NCBI GenBank assembly: GCA_003512875.1
Contig: DONZ01000177.1
Location: forward strand, 1-5,363
Direction of reading: 5' to 3'
DNA length: 5,363 nucleotides
Source of the DNA: Desulfovibrio sp.
GTDB taxonomy: Bacteria > Desulfobacterota > Desulfovibrionia > Desulfovibrionales > Desulfovibrionaceae
In this document: positions 4,857-5,363 of the stretch, in pieces
Layout of the letters: each line of letters begins with the position of its first letter
How positions within the stretch are numbered: the stretch's first letter is position 1
Notes under the pieces: model-generated
Database searches by the model: none
What the model was told of the DNA's origin: nothing
What the model saw: only the letters and a program-made list of their open reading frames with translations
Program-made: the position numbers and the translations under genes

Positions 4857-5363
4857 TTGGCAAAAATAAAAACGCAAAAATGGGATATTGAAGATTCAGC
4901 CGAATTATACGGTATCCGCAACTGGAGCGCCGGATATTTCGACATTAACCAGCAGGGTGAAGTCACCATAAAACCTTACGGCGTCAAAGGCGGTCCGGCT
5001 ATAAGCGTCGCAACAATCATTCAGGAAATAAAAGAACGCGGTTATAATATGCCCGTGCTTTTGCGTATTGAAAACATACTTGATTCGCAAATTTCACTTT
5101 TGCACCATTGCTTTCATGATGCGATTGTCCAACTTGGCTATAAAGGCGAATACCGGGGCGTTTTTCCGATTAAAGTAAATCAGCAGCAGCAAGTTGTCGA
5201 AGAAATCGCCGATTTCGGAAAAAGTTTTCACCATGGATTGGAAGTCGGTTCCAAAGCGGAACTTATTGCCGCCGTTTCTCAAGTTAAAAGCAGAAAAGCT
5301 TGTCTTATCTGCAACGGATACAAAGACGAGGAATTTATCAACCTGGGGCTGCATGCGATGCGC
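4857..5363 (+). CDS. speA: Biosynthetic arginine decarboxylase, 3' end missing
   Basis: SpeA is a pyridoxal-phosphate enzyme that converts arginine to agmatine, the first step of the agmatine route to putrescine and spermidine. The 169 visible residues match the N-terminus of the roughly 630-660 aa family: DSAELYGIRNWSAGYFDI 13-30, KPYGVKGGPAIS 39-50, LLRIENILDSQI 68-79, and YRGVFPIKVNQQQQVVEEI 99-117, where Lys106 is the Schiff-base lysine (E. coli Lys127). LEVGSKAELIAA 128-139 and CNGYKDEEFINLGL 152-165 continue the barrel domain. The frame stays open to the right edge, leaving about 470 residues outside. Start choice: the TTG at 4857 has AGGA eight bases upstream and gives MAKIKTQKW, a typical SpeA beginning. 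An ATG at 4830 adds nine residues but has no Shine-Dalgarno and coincides with the predicted transcription start, so it would need leaderless translation. The gene is divergent from dinB. Confidence 0.95.
   Translation, partial: MAKIKTQKWDIEDSAELYGIRNWSAGYFDINQQGEVTIKPYGVKGGPAISVATIIQEIKERGYNMPVLLRIENILDSQISLLHHCFHDAIVQLGYKGEYRGVFPIKVNQQQQVVEEIADFGKSFHHGLEVGSKAELIAAVSQVKSRKACLICNGYKDEEFINLGLHAMR

Noticed and set aside
4905..5354. Minus-strand frames opposite speA
   Set aside because: They are antisense to conserved arginine decarboxylase coding sequence.
1..5363. CRISPR array, insertion sequence, attachment site, tRNA, rRNA or SAM/SAH riboswitch
   Set aside because: No tandem spaced repeats, transposase, terminal repeats or RNA gene signatures were seen. 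The sahR-ahcY leader, about 28 bases, is too short for a riboswitch.

Overview
The window looks like an ordinary chromosomal segment from a low-to-mid GC (roughly 40% by spot counts) Gram-negative bacterium. It is most likely a sulfate-reducer-type deltaproteobacterium (Desulfobacterota, Desulfovibrio-like). The main clue is the first operon: an ArsR-type DNA-binding domain fused to a SAM-dependent methyltransferase-like domain, directly in front of S-adenosylhomocysteine hydrolase. That is the known SahR-AhcY arrangement, characterised in Desulfovibrio alaskensis. The assignment rests on gene content only; there is no rRNA gene in the window.

Layout, left to right. (1) 1-1222, minus: ahcY (S-adenosylhomocysteine hydrolase), cut by the left edge with 407 N-terminal residues visible. 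(2) 1232-2161, minus: sahR, nine bases upstream of ahcY and surely in the same transcript. (3) 2162-2299: a divergent control region. It holds a near-consensus promoter facing sahR-ahcY, a weaker promoter facing mnmA, and a perfect inverted repeat (2231-2252) that is the best candidate SahR operator. (4) 2300-3454, plus: an mnmA-type tRNA 2-thiouridylase. (5) 3455-3521: a 67-base convergent gap without a convincing terminator. (6) 3522-4721, minus: dinB (DNA polymerase IV). (7) 4722-4856: a second divergent control region with a good promoter for speA flanked by a dyad. (8) 4857-5363, plus: speA (biosynthetic arginine decarboxylase), cut by the right edge with 169 residues visible.

How the genes work together. 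SahR and AhcY form a feedback unit: SAH made by methyltransferases is cleaved by AhcY, and SAH also relieves repression by SahR. The candidate operator overlaps the predicted -10 of the divergent mnmA, so SAM-cycle control might extend to tRNA thiolation; this is inference. dinB and speA look like independent housekeeping or stress genes, and no SOS box is visible before dinB.

No mobile element, CRISPR array, tRNA, rRNA or riboswitch was recognised, and no wholly new system is evident. The points most worth a second look are non-coding: the operator/promoter overlap at 2231-2254, a second palindrome just inside sahR, an 11-bp perfect inverted repeat early in ahcY, and the dyad around the speA promoter.
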